The position numbers were made by a program, and so were the translations under genes. From contig JANNSJ010000013.1 of assembly GCA_031402435.1 (NCBI GenBank), forward strand, positions 62,001 to 126,000: a DNA stretch of 64,000 nt, in the 5' to 3' direction. This DNA comes from UBA11986 sp031402435. GTDB taxonomy: Bacteria; Bacteroidota; Ignavibacteria; UBA10030; UBA6906. This document shows positions 62,258 to 64,000 of this stretch, piece after piece (the first letter of the stretch is position 1; the number at the start of each line of letters is the position of its first letter). The notes under the pieces are model-generated. The model made no database searches and had not been told where the DNA came from. It worked only from the letters and a program-made list of their open reading frames with translations.

Positions 62258-63655
62258 CTATATGTTGATTGCTTCGCCATACGCTGCCGCTGCCGCTTCC
62301 ATCACGGCTTCGCTCAACGTCGGGTGTGCGTGCGGAGTGCGGAAGATCTCCGCCCCGGTGGATTCCAGTTTCTTTGCAATGACAAGTTCGTGGATCATCT
62401 CTGTCGCTTCAGATCCCATAATGTGCGCACCGAGAAGCTCTCCGTACTTCGCATCGAAGATCAGCTTCACTGTTCCTTCTGTCTCACCAATCGCCATCGC
62501 CTTGCCCAAAGGACGGAACGGGAAACGGCCGATCTTGAGTTCGTAGCCTTCTGCCTTTGCCTTCTCTTCCGTGAGGCCGACGCTTGCGATCTGCGGCTGG
62601 CAGTATGTACATCCGGGAATGCATGAGTAGTCAATTGGTGCATGCTTCTTGCCGGCAATGGCTTCGACACAATGGACTCCTTCGGCCGATGCAACGTGCG
62701 CAAGCCACGGCGGACCGATAACATCGCCAATAGCGTAGACGCCGGGAACATTCGTCTTGTAGTCCGCATCAACTTTGATGTGGTTGCGTTCGACAACAAT
62801 TCCGAGTTTATCAAGTCCGAAGTTCTCAACGTTGCCTTGAACGCCTATTGCCATCAAAGCGACTTCGCCCTTCAACTCCTTCTTCACTCCTTCAGAGGAT
62901 ACGACAACGGTAACATCATTCGCTCCGGCCTTTACGCTTTCCACCTTCGTGTTGGTAAGAAACTCGATGCCTTGTTTCTTGAGACTGGACTCCATCATCT
63001 TTGTGAGTTCCGCATCCTCAACCGGCAGGATCCGCGCCATCATCTCAACCACCGTCACCTTTGTGCCGATAGCGTTATAGAAATACGCGAACTCGATTCC
63101 GATTGCTCCAGCTCCGATAATAATCATGGATTTCGGTTGTTCCGGAAGATTCATTGCTTCCGTACTGGAAATAACGCGCTTACGGTCGAAGGCGGCGCCG
63201 GGAACAGTCCGCGGTCTTGCACCTGTGGCAAGTATGATATGTTTCGCTGTGATCTTCTCGGCTGGTTTCCCTTCGGCCCGGATTTCGATCCCGCCGTTCC
63301 CAAGGAGTATTCCATAGCCGGGCATGACGTCAATCTTGTTCTTTTTCATCAAGTATTCAACGCCTTTGACGATCTTGTCCGAAACCGTCCGGCTCCGCTT
63401 GATAATCTTGCTGAAGTCAAATTTCAAGTTATCGTATGAAATACCCCATTCCTCTGCCTTCTTAAAGGTATGAAGTATTTCGGCATTCTTGAGAAGCGCT
63501 TTGGTGGGGATGCAGCCCCAGTTCAAGCAAATACCACCCAGGCGATCACGCTCGATAATTCCTGTGTTCATGCCAAGTTGCGCTGCACGGATGGCAGCAG
63601 TGTACCCGCCGGGTCCGCCACCGACAACAACCACATCAAATGATTTATCTGCCAT
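62258..63655 (-). CDS. lpdA: Dihydrolipoamide dehydrogenase (E3)
   Basis: 465 residues from the ATG at 63655, supported by GAGGA 5 nt upstream; the open frame to 63760 crosses the promoter. FAD motif VVVVGGGPGGYTAAIRAAQ, redox disulfide C43/C48 in GGICLNWGCIPTK, NAD motif IIIGAGAIGIEFAYF, and the C-terminal HAHPTLSEAVMEAA with the active-site His-Glu. It reoxidises dihydrolipoamide and reduces NAD+. First gene of the dehydrogenase/lipoylation operon, serving presumably both E1 enzymes. Confidence 0.97.
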   Translation of the reverse strand: MADKSFDVVVVGGGPGGYTAAIRAAQLGMNTGIIERDRLGGICLNWGCIPTKALLKNAEILHTFKKAEEWGISYDNLKFDFSKIIKRSRTVSDKIVKGVEYLMKKNKIDVMPGYGILLGNGGIEIRAEGKPAEKITAKHIILATGARPRTVPGAAFDRKRVISSTEAMNLPEQPKSMIIIGAGAIGIEFAYFYNAIGTKVTVVEMMARILPVEDAELTKMMESSLKKQGIEFLTNTKVESVKAGANDVTVVVSSEGVKKELKGEVALMAIGVQGNVENFGLDKLGIVVERNHIKVDADYKTNVPGVYAIGDVIGPPWLAHVASAEGVHCVEAIAGKKHAPIDYSCIPGCTYCQPQIASVGLTEEKAKAEGYELKIGRFPFRPLGKAMAIGETEGTVKLIFDAKYGELLGAHIMGSEATEMIHELVIAKKLESTGAEIFRTPHAHPTLSEAVMEAAAAAYGEAINI

Positions 63656-63731
63656 GAATTCCTCGTTGGGAACAACAAAAAAGGGAAGTGGAATTCCCTC
63701 TTGAAGTAGTTTGGATAAAGAAAGTGCGAAA

Positions 63732-63760
63732 AATATACTGAAACATGGCCTGAAAGTCAA
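63732..63760 (-). promoter_or_regulatory. Promoter of the lpdA-lipB-E1-E2-lipA operon
   Basis: Minus strand: TTGACT (63755-63760) and TATATT (63732-63737) with a 17-bp spacer, about 77 bp before the lpdA ATG. Confidence 0.6.
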
Positions 63761-63814
63761 ACAACTGTCCGAGCCTGACTCTTGAGCAAAATAGTGTGGA
63801 ATGAGAAAAACGAA

Positions 63815-63843
63815 TTGATTTTACATTTCAAAATGGGTATACT
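63815..63843 (+). promoter_or_regulatory. Promoter of smpB
   Basis: TTGATT (63815-63820) and TATACT (63838-63843) with a 17-bp spacer, 26 bp before the smpB ATG. It is divergent from the lpdA promoter. Confidence 0.6.
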
Positions 63844-63869
63844 AGGCACAAATTTTTCAGTGACATGAG

Positions 63870-64000
63870 ATGGCTGAACAGGAGGAACGCGGAGAGAAAG
63901 TCGTCACCACCAACCGAAAAGCTCGATACGATTTCGAGATTCTCGACACCTACGAAGCAGGCATTGTCCTCACAGGAACAGAAGTCAAATCGCTCAGGCA
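63870..64000 (+). CDS. smpB: SsrA-binding protein SmpB, N-terminal part
   Basis: The first 43 codons are present and the rest lies beyond the window. After the start MAEQEERGEK the text VVTTNRKARYDFEILDTYEA and GIVLTGTEVKSLR are the highly conserved N-terminal strands of SmpB. It binds tmRNA and brings it to stalled ribosomes. It is divergent from the lpdA operon and has its own promoter candidate. Confidence 0.93.
   Translation, partial: MAEQEERGEKVVTTNRKARYDFEILDTYEAGIVLTGTEVKSLR

Overview
The window reads as a chromosomal segment of a Bacteroidota/Chlorobiota-group bacterium, most likely from the Ignavibacteria/Kapabacteria side. This is inferred from the many secreted proteins ending in a type IX secretion (T9SS) sorting domain of the QNYPNPFNPxTxIxY form, futalosine-type menaquinone genes, LytS/LytTR and propeller-type two-component systems, roughly half G+C, and promoters that fit a sigma-70 TTGnnn-N16/17-TAnnnT pattern rather than the Bacteroidetes TAnnTTTG element. 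No rRNA, CRISPR array, phage or insertion sequence was seen. One tRNA-Ser(UGA) is present. The first gene (minus strand) and the last gene (smpB, plus strand) run off the window.

Layout. 1-6001 (minus): a three-gene cell-surface unit made of a T9SS beta-propeller/PKD protein, an outer-membrane barrel and a large secreted protein cut by the window edge. 6198-13533 (minus): a futalosine-pathway unit with an MqnE-MqnA fusion, a RelBE/ParDE-like toxin-antitoxin pair, MqnC, a propeller-type sensor kinase and a LuxR-type regulator, closed by a hairpin. 13568-19494 (plus): purE, an M28 peptidase, a lipoprotein made only of SprA-N-like sequence, and two tandem T9SS 'STNNG..W' repeat proteins; the second carries a one-base frameshift, and a decayed sorting-domain remnant lies before the first. 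19694-23480 (plus): a PQQ-propeller protein and glcD. 23637-27320: apaG, one intact and one frameshifted single-domain response regulator, a cold-shock protein with a long leader, a lipoprotein, and an NtrC-like ATPase lacking its sigma-54 contact loop.

27545-33951 (minus): tRNA-Ser and a tightly overlapping envelope-glycan operon (glycosyltransferase, Wzx-type flippase, polysaccharide deacetylase, glycosyltransferase, Rieske oxygenase). 34023-46103: a lipoprotein and MFS exporter, a T9SS repeat protein, a small barrel, a LytS/LytTR pair, an M6-type metalloprotease and another T9SS protein. 46278-50508: polA with a 9-bp tandem repeat in its leader, then two PspC/LiaF-type membrane proteins. 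50580-54706 (minus): rplM-rpsI-rpsB-tsf, a terminator-like hairpin, then pyrH-frr and a strong terminator. 54899-63760 (minus): lpdA, lipB, a fused E1alpha-beta, separate E1alpha and E1beta, E2, lipA and a small secreted protein. This puts a whole lipoate-dependent 2-oxoacid dehydrogenase complex and its lipoylation enzymes in one operon. smpB starts at the right edge.

Together the window mixes housekeeping operons (translation, replication, 2-oxoacid oxidation, menaquinone) with an unusually large T9SS-exported and surface-glycan component. The least ordinary items are the free-standing SprA-N lipoprotein, the toxin-antitoxin pair inside the menaquinone operon, the MqnE-MqnA fusion, the Rieske oxygenase in the glycan operon, the two E1 enzymes sharing one E2/E3, and the NtrC-like ATPase with a degenerate Walker B.
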